This document shows, one piece after another, positions 1 through 11,639 of a stretch of DNA of 64,000 nucleotides. Position 1 is the first letter of the stretch, and each line of letters starts with the position of its first letter. The translations under genes and the position numbers were made by a program. The notes under the pieces are model-generated. The model did no database searches and was not told where the DNA came from. It was given only the letters and a program-made list of their open reading frames with translations. The DNA comes from Rhizophagus irregularis (Eukaryota > Glomeromycota > Glomeromycetes > Glomerales > Glomeraceae). The stretch covers positions 2,633,001 to 2,697,000 of the forward strand of contig NC_089446.1 of the NCBI RefSeq assembly GCF_026210795.1. Direction: 5' to 3'.

Positions 1-134
1 AGGTTTTCCTTTTAGTTTCATGTACAGTTACAATATGTACAAGTTGCGGTATAATGTCTTCTAGATTGTTGCTGGCCTTTTATCATGTATTCCCACACAT
101 CCGAAAATGGACGACCTCTATCTGGATTAGACAT
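1..134 (-). pseudogene. BED-type zinc-finger N-terminus, truncated relic
   Basis: Reading down from the ATG at 134-132 gives a start like SNPDRGRPFSDVWEYMIKG, then a CxxC pair (TCTYCNCT). This is the usual opening of BED-finger proteins related to hAT transposases. The frame meets TGA at 20-18, where the family normally has the Trp after the CxxC pair, and another stop soon after; the DNA then leaves the window. Only the first half of the finger is visible (second Cys/His pair missing). An upstream in-frame ATG at 200 would add a hydrophobic stretch, but that looks like leader sequence. Most likely a dead transposase copy; a split gene with an intron here is possible but less likely. Confidence 0.45.
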
Positions 135-200
135 AATTAAGGTAGCAAGAAACTGGAGAAATAATAAGTAAGAAACGAGAAAATAAATTTTGAAAGTCAA

Positions 201-720
201 AAAAAAATAACGAGGAAAGGGGGAAAGAAATGTTGAAGTTTATCAAAAATCTACAGCCTGTGTAATCGATCAGCTGGAATTCTGAATGTCACTATCTTAT
301 TTCTGATTGCGTAGCAAATTTTTTTTATTTCGGTTTTTTAAATCAATTTTTAAATATTTTATCTTTTTTTCAAATTTTTCTAATCATTTTTTTATTTTTT
401 TTATTTTTATTTTTATTTTTTTATATTTTTTGTTTAATAGCGCCTCCAGGAATTCATTTTATTAGGTTTGCTGCTAAAACTTATTTACTTAGACATTCTG
501 GAGCAGTAATTATGAAAAGAGGGAATTGGAAATTTTCGATTTACTGATTTACTGATATCGATAATCTACATGTAGGATTCTTAATCGAGTCAATGTTCGG
601 TAATTCAATTATGATCGATCACACGTGATCGATAATTCAATTTTTATTTTTAAATGGAATAATATTGCCGTAACACAGCGATCGATTCGACTATTCTCCA
701 ATTAAAGACATCATTTAAAA
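201..720. other. AT-rich intergenic DNA
   Basis: T-rich low-complexity sequence (300-430) and unique AT-rich DNA with several ATCGAT words. No open frame, repeat structure or RNA gene recognised. Confidence 0.5.
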
Positions 721-1490
721 GACAAAATAGATTGGACCTTCACCAAAGAATGGATTAATTATAATCCTCTTGACGTCATCACCAGCGAAAAACTATCGAA
801 AATCCAGGGATCACATATTAAAAAATGCAACTTTATCTACCCAACGGCGGACATACAACAGCGAAATTACCCTAAGTTATATCCTCCGAACACGCTCCCG
901 CGTACGCAATGTCAACTACTTCCCGACGATAATGAACACATAGGCCTCTGTAGAGTGCACAGAGATTTTTGTCGTAATTTATTGATCAAATACAAACACA
1001 TATTGTATGACACCATCAAAGATATTAATGACGCTCCTTTGCCTTCTATAATGGAAACAATCGATAACTCACCTATGTTTTCGACTAATTTGAACACTAC
1101 TCTTTCCAAAAATCACCCACTTTATTTGTTAATACACCATTTAACCCCAAAAGACCTATCTTGTATATTTATAAATTTTGTGCGAAAGAAAAAGCTCGTT
1201 ATCAGGCTTTTCACTCTTTCATGAACTGTATCACATCAGAGATAGATACTCATATATGGAATAATAGACGCCAACATTTCAAAGAATGGGAAAAACTATT
1301 GGGATCTCCATGAGGAAAAAGAAAACTTACCGCAAGCGATACTCCCAGCACGTCCCTATTCAGAGTGGATCTGATGGTTCTGCTCCTCAAGTAAAAACAA
1401 GGCTGTTCGCCACGCTAACGTTAACCACCATCCTCCATCTCTCCCGTACGACCGTTTGGGGGTACTACACGACCCTATCATGGGAATCCC
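721..1490 (+). pseudogene. Non-LTR retrotransposon (LINE-like) protein, C-terminal relic
   Basis: One frame from about 721 reads continuously to 1224 (for example YPTADIQQRNYPKLYPPNT, then DDNEHIGLCRVHRDFC). A second frame carries on with NCITSEIDTHIWNNRRQHF and EWEKLLGSP to a TGA near 1313. A third frame starting near 1312 continues with KKKTYRKRYSQHVPIQSG. The order and wording match the C-terminal region of LINE-type proteins common in Rhizophagus genomes (my recollection of that family; not searched). At least two frameshifts and one stop make it non-functional. The reverse transcriptase core is not present, so the copy is 5'-truncated, as is typical for LINEs. Confidence 0.5.
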
Positions 1491-1891
1491 ATAAGGATAA
1501 CTTTTTTTTCGATAATATAAATTTATTTTCTTTTTTAATTATTCTATTTTAATCACGAGACCCATCATTTAGATAGTTTAATTTTTATGTCACTCCTATT
1601 GTATAATCTTTCCCGGCTTTAGGCTGACTAGTTCCGCAGGCTGCTCCCGTTTCTCTTCATCTTCAAGACCAGGTATAAAAATAAAAATAAAATATTTTTA
1701 TTTGTGAAACTAGTTTTATTACTTTCGTAACGTGAAATGTTAAGTTTTAATAATTAATAAATTATTTTTTTTTAAGACAAAAGCTTAACTACTATTAAGC
1801 AAAGAAGCTGGAGAATTTAATGGTATGTTTTGAATTTAAATGAAATACTGTATATATTTATTATATTTTTAACTGACTATTATTTTTATAG

Positions 1892-2378
1892 GTACGATTC
1901 CGGTTTTGGATTAAATCTCATTTTCGTGATCCTCGATCTCAAATTCCAATTTATGAAGAATTTTCTTACGACGTGGTTACTAAAAAATTATAACCGATCA
2001 ACGGCTCATAGCCAACGAACGTTATTGTTCCATGGTACAAAAATTAGTTGTAATAATCCTCAACGATTTATTGGGAATAATAATTTTTGTTTATTTAGTT
2101 GTGGTATGTGTGGTATAATACAAAATGGTAATCAAGGAAAATATAGTAGATTTAACGGAAGTAAGTACTGATCTTTTTTAAATAGAGAGAGTGGAATTGA
2201 AAGTCTTTTTTAGAAAAAAATTAATTATTATTTATTATTTTTTATTTTAGGAATGTGGTTTGCTAATAATTCTGCCATATCATTGGGTTATTGTGGTTTA
2301 TCAACTTTTAGAACTATGTTTAATTGTACTCCTTTTTCTTCTAAAAATTCTTACTCATCTGTATATAGAATGATTTAG
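1892..2378 (+). pseudogene. PARP-like catalytic domain gene fragment, frameshifted
   Basis: After an acceptor (TATAG, 1890-1891) one frame reads VRFRFWIKSHFRDPRSQIP and on to a stop near 1983. The neighbouring frame continues with RTLLFHGTKISCNN, CGMCGI and KYSRFNG to a GTAAGT donor at 2161. An intron (2161-2250, GT...AG) keeps phase into MWFANNSAISLGYCGLST and a stop at 2376-2378. HGT, a Cys-containing middle, and (RF)xG-MWFANNSAIS resemble the H-G-T and FG-GIYFA-S-K signatures of PARP-type ADP-ribosyltransferase domains seen in fungi. The frame jump near 1980 suggests a pseudogene; an upstream exon probably ends at the GTATGT donor at 1823. The family call is tentative: no profile search was possible. 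Confidence 0.35.
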
Positions 2379-3924
2379 CCATAATTAGTAAGTCTTTTTT
2401 AAGTATAAAATAAAATAATATAAATTATAAATCATATATTAAATAAAATCAAGGTCAAAAACGTTCGGCTATTACACAATTGGTACAAACCCCTTAAGAA
2501 AATGGTAAATTTGAAATTTTTTAATAGAAAGGTTAAAATTTAAATTTCTGGATTAGGAAGATTAGGAGGACTCGGAGGATTGCTTGAGTATTCTTTATAG
2601 GAATTGCTTCAACTAACACATTAAATCCATAACCATCTATTTTAAAATTACCATTTGTAGTGATAATAAGAGAATTTCCTAACAATAAAAATTTGTCTCA
2701 ATTAGGGATGATATTTAATACATAAATCCATTTGTATAAATTACCGTATATAGCTTCGTTATGTTGTTATAATAATAAAAAAAATTTGCGAATATAAACT
2801 ATATGGAGATATATTAATTAATTAACCAGTAAAATCTCAAATTTTAATGTCAACTACACGGTTTTATTAAATTTTAGCGAAAAAAAATTTTTTGTGAAAT
2901 TATTTAATTGATCGATGATCCTTTCCCAATTAATTGATCGATAAAAGATTAATTGACAAATCTACAAATTTAAATTCCCTATCTACATGTATCATATGAT
3001 ATAAATAGTGGAATATTTGCGGAATATTTGCGGAATTGCGGAATACTTGCGGAATTGCTGATAATTGCTAATTACGGAATTGCGAATAATTCAACTTCAA
3101 AATTCGCAATGTTCCGCAATACCGTAAATCGCAATTATTCCGCAATTACCTATTTGCGGCACCATCCTTAGATTCAGGATATTGGAATTTAGGATTCAGG
3201 AAATTAGACTTCAGAAAATAGGATTCAGGAAATAAGGATTCAGGAAATTGTATATTTCAGGAAAATATTCAGTTCAAAAAATTGGCATTTAGGTAAATGA
3301 CTTTGGGAAAAGATATATTCAGAAAAAAAGGCATTCAGAAAATCATACTGTAACCTTCTAGAACATTTAGATTATCTAAGACAGACTATTCAAAAAAATA
3401 TTTTAGCAATTTAATAAAATTAATTTGTTATTTTACTTTTATTTTAAAAAGTAAAAATTTTTTAGAATATCTAGGACAACTAAGCATATTTTTTTAAGGT
3501 AGATTTTTTATAATAATAGTAGTAACAACTTTTTATTTTAAATTACTTGGCATATCTAAAATTTCTTAATTAGCCTAAAATTACTTAAGTGGATCTTTTT
3601 GAGATTATCAACTAACTAAATCAGCTTTTCCTGATAAAATTGATTCTTTGATCTATATTTTTTGCATGCTCATTGTAAAATCTATATCTGGAATTAGTCA
3701 ACTTATCACATTTTTTTGTAAAAATCTTACTTAGAATTACAATAAACTTTATATCTTTCTACTTAATAGTATCCTTAATTGCATACTGACTTTTTGTATA
3801 ATATAATATGTTTTTTGAATATGTTTGTTCATTAGAAAAATTATTATATTTTTCTTTAAATTATTTTCAAATAGAATTATATTAGCGTTTGTTATGTATA
3901 AAGATATTTGGTTATTACAGTCGC
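2379..3924. other. Intergenic DNA with short repeat clusters
   Basis: No gene. On the minus strand about 2678-2563 a 38-codon open stretch reads NSLIITTNGNFKIDGYGFNV; it looks protein-like but I do not recognise it and it has no clear ends. At 3008-3160 words around TTGCGGAAT recur on one strand and then reversed (CCGCAAT), forming a loose inverted repeat. At 3165-3330 the phrase GGATTCAGGAAAT recurs about seven times. The rest is AT-rich. Confidence 0.4.
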
Positions 3925-4338
3925 ATCTCCATTAGTGCTCCGAACGAGTCGAGTTGAGTCGAGTCGATTATTGAACAGAATCATACTCGACTCAGAAAAA
4001 TTGAGTTGAGTTGAGTCGAGTCAAAATTACAATAATTTTAGATTTGACTTGACTCGACTCATAAAAAGCATTAAATCGAATCAATTTGAATCAATTCGAG
4101 TCTAACTCTGAGTTTGAGTCAAGTCGAGTTGAGTCGAGTTTAAACTGAATCAGACTCGAATTTTTTATATTTTTTCATTGTAAAGTGTAAATGATTTATA
4201 TAGATTATTTATATTATTAGTTATTCTTTATTTAATAAAATAATGTAAATATCAAACATTAAAAGTTAAAACATATTACAAATTTATATTGATTATATTA
4301 TATAAAAGTATTTATGTAAATAAAAAATTATTATAAAT

Positions 4339-7119
4339 TTATAATTCCGCTTTCCACCAAGACTTTAAGCACATATACGCCCGGATTGTTTCAGCTGAAA
4401 GACTGCATCTTTTTTGTGTCACAAGATCGATTCTACCAGAAAAAGCTCTTTTAACAGGAACACTAGTCACTAATGTTAAATATAAAATAAATATTAAATA
4501 AAATATTTTTAAAACCAATAACTGTAGTTTTAATGGTTTATTAAAGGTATATTTACCAGGAATAGTGAGGTAATCTCGAGCCATTACTGCCAAGTGAGGG
4601 TATTGAGGTTCGTTTAACTATAAAAAATAATATATAAAAAATAAAAATTAATATAAAATTAATATAATTAATACAAAATTATTTAATTTTAATCATACTG
4701 TACCTTCCACCATTCTAGTATATTAATTTCTGCAGACAAAACCAAATATCCAAGAAACAATTCTAGTTCATTTTCATTTGTTGAACATCTTTTTTTATAT
4801 ATATAATGAAATAGGTTATCGTTAAGCTCATTATTTCAATCTGATTCAATAGTCATTGATGGTGAAGATGCATATTGTGTGTTATATATATTAAAAACAC
4901 TTGTTCGTATTTCAGTAATGTATTTTTCTTCCCAATCATTATCTTTATAGTATTGAAGTTTTAATTGGGGATCAAGAACTAAAAAAAAATATTAAAAAGT
5001 TAAAATTAAAAGAAAAAATACAATATTAACATAGAAATATAAAAAATATACCTGTAGATATATTATACACTAAGGCGAATGTATAGTGGTAATATTTTTA
5101 AATTTTTTTCATAGCATTTTTTGCCGCTATTTTTATAACTTCATTTGTATTTTTGTTGGTTTGAAGATCTTTGATCTCATCCATAAGTCAATTATAAACT
5201 GGCACGGAGTTTGAGATTGTTGGGAATCGCGAATGAGAAATATGATTTGTAGCATGAGAAAATATCTAATATAATTATAAAAATTAAAAATTAATAGGAC
5301 AATTACATATAAATTTACATACTCATATAGTTACATATCAGGGTTCAACAAGAAAAGTTCGCGTGAACTTTTCTTGCTATTGTTCGAAGTATATCATTTA
5401 TTAAAGTAATCAATTAAACAATAGTAAGAAAAATTCGCTCGAACTTTTCTTAAAATAATAAATCTTACATGTAATAAATTTTTAATTTTTTCCAATAATT
5501 TCCATTCGGAATCTACTAACTCACATTTTCTTAAATCTCTATTTGCTGTTATAATGTTATCCAAAGCCTAGTATAATTAAAATAATTAAATAGTAAATAA
5601 TACAATTTATATAAAAAAATTTTATTAATAATCATTATTAATAGTAAAAAATTACCTTTCGTAATTCACAACTTCGTTCTATCATCGCGTAAGTTGAGTT
5701 CCACCTTGTTTTCACGTCGGATATAAGTTCTTTGTTTGGAAGGTGAACAGCTTCACATTGACGTGCCAATTTCTCTCATTTTTGGGGGATGCGCAAATTT
5801 TAATAATAAGTTTGCGAAGCTATAGATATAAGATATAAATATAATATAAAATCAGTTAAATTTTATAATGATATAATTACATTAACAATTTAACCTAAGT
5901 ACCTAACCTTTGGAATTACTTCAGTTATTTCATCAGTATCATTTAAAAGTACGTTTTCATTTTCCATATATCCAACTTTTAAACTAGAAAGAGCTGCTTG
6001 TGCGGTAAGGTTAATGATATGAGCCAAACATCAAACGTGATTGTTTTTTGTGGTAAAATCTATACTCCTCTCTTGACAAACCGATTCTAGTGACTTCATT
6101 AAAGTATCATTATTAGAAGCATTATCCGTTGTACATGCTATAATCTATTATTTTCCATAAAAATAATTTGTATTAAATAAATTATAAATAAATAAAAAAC
6201 AATAAAGAATTAATGATTATTATATCAATATACTTACTTTAGTAAGAATTCTCATATCATCACAACATTGGATAAAAGTTTGAAATAGATTTTCTCCAGA
6301 ATGTGGGCCAGATAATTTACAAAAATCGATCAAAATTTCTTTTAATTCCCAGTTTTTGAAAATCCAATGCACTATAATTCTGAGAAATGGAAGGAAGTTT
6401 GAAGAAGTCCACGCATCAAGTGTAAATGCAAGATGACCTGGAGCATTCTATTAATATTTTAATGTGTTAATATTTATGAGAATTATTAAATAAAAAATAG
6501 AGGTACCAAAAATATCTGTAAAATATTTTGAATTTTATTTCTCTCTTCCTTAAACACATTTATAATATCATTGCGGGCTGTATCTGCTGATATAGTTTTA
6601 ATATTAGGGAATAATAATCAAAATATTTTTTGAAGTTGTTCATTTTCTACAACTGTAAAGAGTTGATCATCACAGACGATCTATTTAGTGATAAATTCAC
6701 GAAATATTATTGCAGTATAACGCTAAATTTTTATTAATAATTTTTATTTATCGTTAAATATTGTATAAATGTATAATTTAAATGACTAATATAAAAAGCA
6801 GAAAGGAAATAAACTTACTGGTATTTCTTTCGTAACAAACTTATCCATTTCACCAGTGCTTTCTGCTTCATGTTCAACTTTACTGAAATGTTTCGTTTGT
6901 GAAGATTTGTTGTGTTTCCGCTAGCTCGCTTATACTTAGCGCTTAATTATTTAAATTGACACAATTTTATATACAAAAATGATTAAAAATATATTATAAA
7001 CAATATACTCACTCGCAGTAATTACATTGGGCTTTTGTTGATTTCTCAACCAACGTAAAATGAGACCAAATAGTACTAGTAGTTCATGAAGAACCACTAG
7101 AATTTAAATTTTTGGTCAT
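4339..7119 (-). pseudogene. hAT transposase, decayed multi-exon gene
   Basis: ATG at 7119. Exon 1 encodes the first half of a BED finger (WSHFTLVEKSTKAQCNYC) up to a GTGAGT donor at 7012. The next exon (about 6943-6823) gives AKYKRASGNTTNLHK. Later exons give the RNase H-like core (FTLDAWTSSNFLPFLRIIVH, near 6450-6380), a conserved region with CTTDNASNNDTLMKSL and CLAHIINLTAQAALSSL (6135-5960), KTRWNSTYAMIERSCELRK (5735-5657), and the C-terminal dimerisation region (SVPVKRAFSGRIDLVTQKRC, ending LKSWWKAEL and TAA at 4339). Damage: in-frame stops after SGSS, in FITK-stop-IVCDDQ, HV-stop-CLAHI, PQK-stop-EKLA, VYN-stop-LMDEI and ESD-stop-NNEL, plus frameshifts after TNLHK and near 5788. Several stops fall where related proteins have Trp or Arg. 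Non-functional. Confidence 0.8.
5350..5451. mobile_element. 102-bp MITE inside an intron of the hAT gene
   Basis: The left arm starts AAGAAAAGTTCGCGTGAACT and the right arm, reverse-complemented, starts AAGAAAAGTTCGAGCGAATT. The match runs about 35 bp with four differences, ending in the shared CTATTGTT. Each arm also contains its own smaller palindrome (AAGTTCGCGTGAACTT). It lies in the GT...AG interval between the hAT segments ending NLLH (donor near 5466) and starting IFSHATNHISHS (acceptor near 5266), so it would be spliced out. Target duplication not clear. Confidence 0.6.
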
Positions 7120-7470
7120 TTTAAACTGATTAACATATAAATTGGGAAGTTGTAATACTTAAAGGAAAAAAAATTGATATAATCAATATAAAAAAAGATC
7201 GTTATGGATAATCTAAAAAATTTACGTATTATATATCAATTTCAATTTGGGTCACACAAGTCAAGTCGATTTCGATTTCAAATCGAAATTGACTCGACTC
7301 GTGACTAACTTGTGACTCAACTTGTCATATCAATTTGGGAAAATTATCAAATCAAACTCAACTCAACTCAACTCAACCAACTCGTGAGTCAACTCGATTC
7401 GTTTCAGAGCACTAATCTCCACAAGTGCACTTTCTATAAATGCATCTTCTCTCTATATGCATGTTATGGC

Positions 7471-9425
7471 TAAGGTTGCTTGCCGAAACTAGGAGGTTTT
7501 GGCGGGATGGCGTATGCGAAACTGCCGAAACTAGTTTTGCAAAATTGGTCTAAAATGTTGAAATGCCGTAACTGCCGAAACCTACTGAAACTGTCTAAGC
7601 TGCTGTAACTGTTTCGGCGTAGTACATTATATGATATACATATAGTTTCAGCAACATTATGAATTATGATTAATTTCGGCATAGATTTTTTTTTTTGACG
7701 CAATGCCGTATTCAGCCGTATTGAATTTATATAGACGTAATTGCTGAAATTTGCCGAATTTATCGAATTGTCAATGATTTATGCCAATCTGATACAGGAA
7801 AGTTAGATTATCAGACAGATTGCATAGTACAAATCATCTAATGATCTTTTTTTTCTTGTATTGAGGTTTCCGGACAAAAATTATGAGGTAAAGAACTAAG
7901 GAGGGTCCAGACAGAAAGTTTTTATTTAAAAAATGTAATAGTTTATTTTTCGTTTTGTAGGGTTGCCGGACAAAAAGCACAACCAGACTTTTGAAGTAAG
8001 AAAGGACCGGAAAAAGGTCCATTTTAATAAATTTATTTATTTTTTCTTTATTGTAAGGTTGCTGGACGAAAAACATGACCGGACTTTGGAAATGAGATAA
8101 GGAAGGGTTGAGGGAAAGATTTTTCGTTATTTTTTATTTTAATAAATTTAACTAATTTATTTTTTTCTTTTTTGTAGTGTTGCCGGACGAAAAACATGAC
8201 CGGACTTTAGAATTTAGGTAAAAGAGGGGGCTGAGGAAAGGTTTTTTGTTATTTTATTATTTAATAAATTTAACTTATTTATTTTTTTCTTTTTTGTAGT
8301 ATTTCCGGATGAAAAACATGACCGGACTTTGGGATTTAGGTAAAGGAGGGGCTGAGGAAGGTTTTTCATTGTTTTTTTATTTAATAAATTTAACTTATTT
8401 ATTTTTTTCTTTTTTGTAGTGTTTCCAGATGAAAAATATGACCGGACTTTGGAAATGAGGTAAGGAAGGGTTGAGGGAAAGATTTTTCGTTGTTTTTTAT
8501 TTTAATAAATTTAACTAATTTATTTTTTTCTTTTTTGTAGTGTTGCCAGACGAAAAATATGACCAGACTTTAGAATTTAGGTAAAAGAGGGGCTGAGGAA
8601 AGGTTTTTCATTGTTTTTTTATTTAATAAATTTAACTTATTTATTTTTTTCTTTTTTGTAGTGTTTTTGGACGAAAAACATGACCGGACTTTAGAATTTA
8701 GGTAAAGGAGGGGGCTGAGGAAGGTTTTTCATTGTTTTTTTATTTAATAAATTTCTTATTTATTTTTCTTTTTGTAGTATTGCTAGACGAAAAACATGTA
8801 CGGATTTATAAATTAAGGTAAGGAGGACCGGTGAAAGTTTTTCGTTAATTTTTTCATAATTTATGAAAAACATGACCAGACTCTTAAAATTAAGGTGAGG
8901 GAGGGTCAGAGAAGGTGTTTTCATCATTTTTTTTTAATAAATTTAATTGATTTTTTTTTCTTTTTGTAGGATTGTCAGATGAAAAAATATGACCAGACTT
9001 TTGTAATCAAGGTAAAGTACTGGGAGAAGAGTTTCGTTATTTTTTTTTTTTGATAAATTTAATTAATTTATTTTTTTTTATGTAGAATTCCCAGAAAAAA
9101 AATCACAACTGTTGCATTTGTTAGGATTTTTCAATAATAATATTATTATTAGAATATTACAACGTTGTTTATTTACATATAAATTTATTAGAGATTGAAA
9201 TTAAAAATAAAATATTAGGAATGCTGTAATTATGCCGAAATTCATATAAAATATTATTATTTATTATGCCGAAACTACGGATAAACTCATTATAAAGGTT
9301 TTGCAAATTTTGGCAGTTTCACAAGTTTTGGCAGTTTGGCAGTTTCGCAGTTTCACAGTTACGGCACTATATGTGGAGTTTCTCCTTTCGGCATTAGGCC
9401 AAATAGGTTTCGGCAGGCAACCTTA
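7471..9425. mobile_element. Non-autonomous DNA element with 8-bp target duplication, carrying an intron-like array
   Basis: GTTATGGC occurs immediately outside both ends (7463-7470 and 9426-9433), a perfect 8-bp target duplication. The ends are inverted repeats: left TAAGGTTGCTTGCCGAAAC, right (reversed) TAAGGTTGCCTGCCGAAAC. Subterminal zones (7480-7620, 9290-9420) are full of TGCCGAAACT/AGTTTCGGCA words. No transposase frame is present. The interior, about 7850-9100, is a tandem array of about twelve units described separately. The 8-bp duplication points to hAT-type mobilisation. Confidence 0.8.
7850..9100 (+). repeat. Array I: tandem intron/exon-like units, period about 120 bp
   Basis: Acceptor-like TTTTTTGTAG is followed by a conserved 40-nt block at 8178, 8300, 8420, 8541 and 8662 (next at 8778), spacing 116-122. 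A typical block begins TGTTGCCGGACGAAAAACAT and ends GACTTTAGAATTTAG, directly followed by GTAAAAG, GTAAAGG or GTAAGGA. Upstream of each acceptor lies AATAAATT-TAACT-AATTTATT (or a close variant): an 8-bp stem whose loop holds a TAAC branch-point-like word. Outer units at 7866, 7962, 8058, 8865, 8970 and 9085 are more diverged. Forty is not a multiple of three and ACATGACC gives TGA in one frame, so joining all blocks cannot give a long protein. Confidence 0.7.
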
Positions 9426-9433
9426 GTTATGGC

Positions 9434-11171
9434 TTAGTCCTAAGCTAGGGATTTAGAGCTAAGTACACATCCTCGCTTTATGTTCTACATGTGCATATAA
9501 TTCTGAATTCTGGGTATATTAGAATATTTTCTATAAATGCATTCACGTGATAATTATATAATATTGACCAATTATCAATAGTTATTTAGTTTTTTAAAAT
9601 AAATAAATTTGACAATTTACATTTTTTTGAATAAAAAATATTTTTCAATCTTTTTAATTTTATTAAATTATTTTACATCACAAATCATTTTTGTATGTGC
9701 AATTCTTTCATTAAAATAAAAATATAAAATAAAAGTGAATTTAAATAAATATTATCCAATTATTAATATTGATTTTTCTATTGGCTGTTCTTTAAATATA
9801 CATCCTACTTAACTGCATGTGCATGGCCAGGCCTCAGATGTATACACTTATGAAGGTGCGACTGTATAAATATTACACATATGCTATGTATATTTAAAAT
9901 AAAATATTTTTATATATATTGAAGTATAATCTGATTTTATGTATTAACAGTGCTGATGTTGCATTTATTTACTGCATTTATAGATAACTTTTTGTAATTC
10001 ATGTTTTCAAATTAAATTAGCTTATAAGATTGTTAAAAATTTTTTTTATTCAATTTTATTTTCGCAATATACTGACTAATTACCTTATTTCTTTATAATC
10101 AATTATAACCTATTAAGTAGTTTTTAATTATATATTCATTAAAGTAATAAATTTTCTCATAAACATTAAATAACTTATATAAATTATCTGATCTAATATA
10201 TTAATAATAGATCATAAAAACATAATGCTAATTTGATTTGAAAGCAAAGATCAACTTTTTTATAATAATAATGACTTAGTTATTACACAAAATCTGATTA
10301 GTTGATCTGTACCTTATGATTTGAGTTATGAAAAAGTTGCTAGGAATTGACTAGAAACTAAAAAAAGATCTTATGATTAGATCTAATTCATTAATTTTAT
10401 TCTTTTATACACATTTTTTTAACTCACATTACATATCTTAAATAGTATAATAATTACTTTTAACTGCATTATATATTATAAAATATCCTTCTAGCAATAT
10501 TTTTACTTGATTTGTTATTCTTTTTTCTGTTTCTTTTTTATTAAATTTTTAGTTTTTCTTTAAAATTCAGTCAACTTTCAGTAGATATACTTTATTAACA
10601 TCACTAAATAATAAATAAATAAATAGGTAAGTAATCTCTATTATTTTTAATATAATAAACTAAGTGTAGAATATATTATTATATAGTTTAGCTATTTGCT
10701 ACATCTATTAATATGCCAAGTTATTATTAATTATTCTTTCCTATTCTATATTGTATATATGATTCAAATATTAAAATATTAGTTATTACAATTAATTTTA
10801 TCTGATTTTTGCATTCCATTTCTTTATTTAATTTTTTCTTTAAATAAATTTCTAACTCTTTTTTATTTTTCTTTCCATTTAGCACTATCTTTTTAAATTG
10901 TAATTTTTTTACAAGAACTTGTTTTGTAAGATATTCTGGTTGAATATTTATTGCAATAGTAATTACATTAATTACTACTATCTTATGCATGCTGTAGAAT
11001 CAACCTTAAGTTTAGTATTATGATATATATTGTATAGTTCTATAAAGAGTAATCAAAAGAAAATACTTGGTTTAATGTAACAAAAAAATCTTTTTATTAA
11101 AATGATGGACAACTGTCCTATTAAATCTAAATTTTTATTTACTTTTGGTATACTACAATGTAAAAAGTATT
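9434..11171. other. AT-rich intergenic DNA
   Basis: No gene or element supported. A minus-strand open frame of 87 codons at 10990-10727 is Lys/Ile-rich with no recognisable motif and sits in low-complexity AT sequence; I treat it as chance. Confidence 0.45.
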
Positions 11172-11639
11172 TTATAATGCTAAAAAAAAGAATACGAAAA
11201 AGATAAAACTAATCAAATTGGAAGTATTCCAGAAGCCGTCAATAGAGTTGAGCATAGCAGCTGTGTAATAATGGTTAGAGTCATCCTTGATTGCAGCTGC
11301 GGAAGTGTCAGGAGAGGCAGCATGATTAGTGGCTGTGTCAGCAGGAGCGTGCATAAAAGTATCTAAAAAAGAAGTAACAGAAGGAGGAGGAACAATCGTA
11401 GTATTAGCAGGAGTAGAGGGAGTAACGGTAGGTGCAGGTTCGTCAGTGTCCATAGCATCATCAGCGGTTCTAACACACTTGGTAGTAGCTGGAGGAGGGG
11501 AATGATTATCTTGACGTAAAGGAACTTAAGCAGGAGAAGAGGAACCAGAAGAGCGAAGGTTCCTAGCAGCAGAAGTTTTAGTTTTATTAGCTTGAAGGGA
11601 ACATTTAGCGGTCTTTCCCTTGTTAACAGACATATTCAT
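11172..11639 (-). pseudogene. Retroelement ORF1-like N-terminus with premature stop
   Basis: From ATG 11639 the frame reads MNMSVNKGKTAKCSLQANKT, then ARNLRSSGSSSPA, stop (TAA at about 11528-11526), then VPLRQDNHSPPPATTKCVRT and ADDAMDTDEPAPTVTPSTPA. The Ser/Thr/Pro/Ala-rich, basic start followed by an acidic ADDAMDTDE motif resembles the N-termini of retroelement-encoded proteins abundant in Rhizophagus (recollection, unsearched). The stop fits a single C-to-T change in a Gln codon. The frame ends in a hydrophobic tail (SFIFFVFFFLAL) at 11172 that is probably read into flanking DNA, so the copy is truncated. The next gene starts divergently 198 bp away. Confidence 0.45.

Larger units (their letters stand above)
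3933..7414 (-). mobile_element. hAT DNA transposon with terminal inverted repeats and target duplication
   Basis: The left end TAGTGCTCCGAACGAGTCGA mirrors the right end (reverse complement TAGTGCTCTGAAACGAATCG). Just outside lie ATCTCCAT (3925-3932) and ATCTCCAC (7415-7422), an 8-bp target duplication with one mismatch, the size typical of hAT elements. Subterminal zones (3945-4150 and 7235-7395) are packed with GAGTCGAGTTGAGTC-type words in opposite orientation, as in other hAT elements where they bind transposase. Between them lies a multi-exon transposase relic on the minus strand. Length about 3.5 kb. Ends well preserved, gene decayed: it could still be mobilised by an active relative. 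Confidence 0.85.

Noticed and set aside
4339-7119. Possibility that TGA is read as Trp (recoding) because many hAT stops are TGA at Trp positions
   Set aside because: Intact genes in the window use TGG for Trp and end normally; other relics have TAG/TAA at Gln and TGA at Arg sites, so mutation explains the pattern better.
10727-10990. 87-codon minus-strand open frame
   Set aside because: Lys/Ile/Asn-rich low complexity expected by chance in such AT-rich DNA; no motif or splice context.
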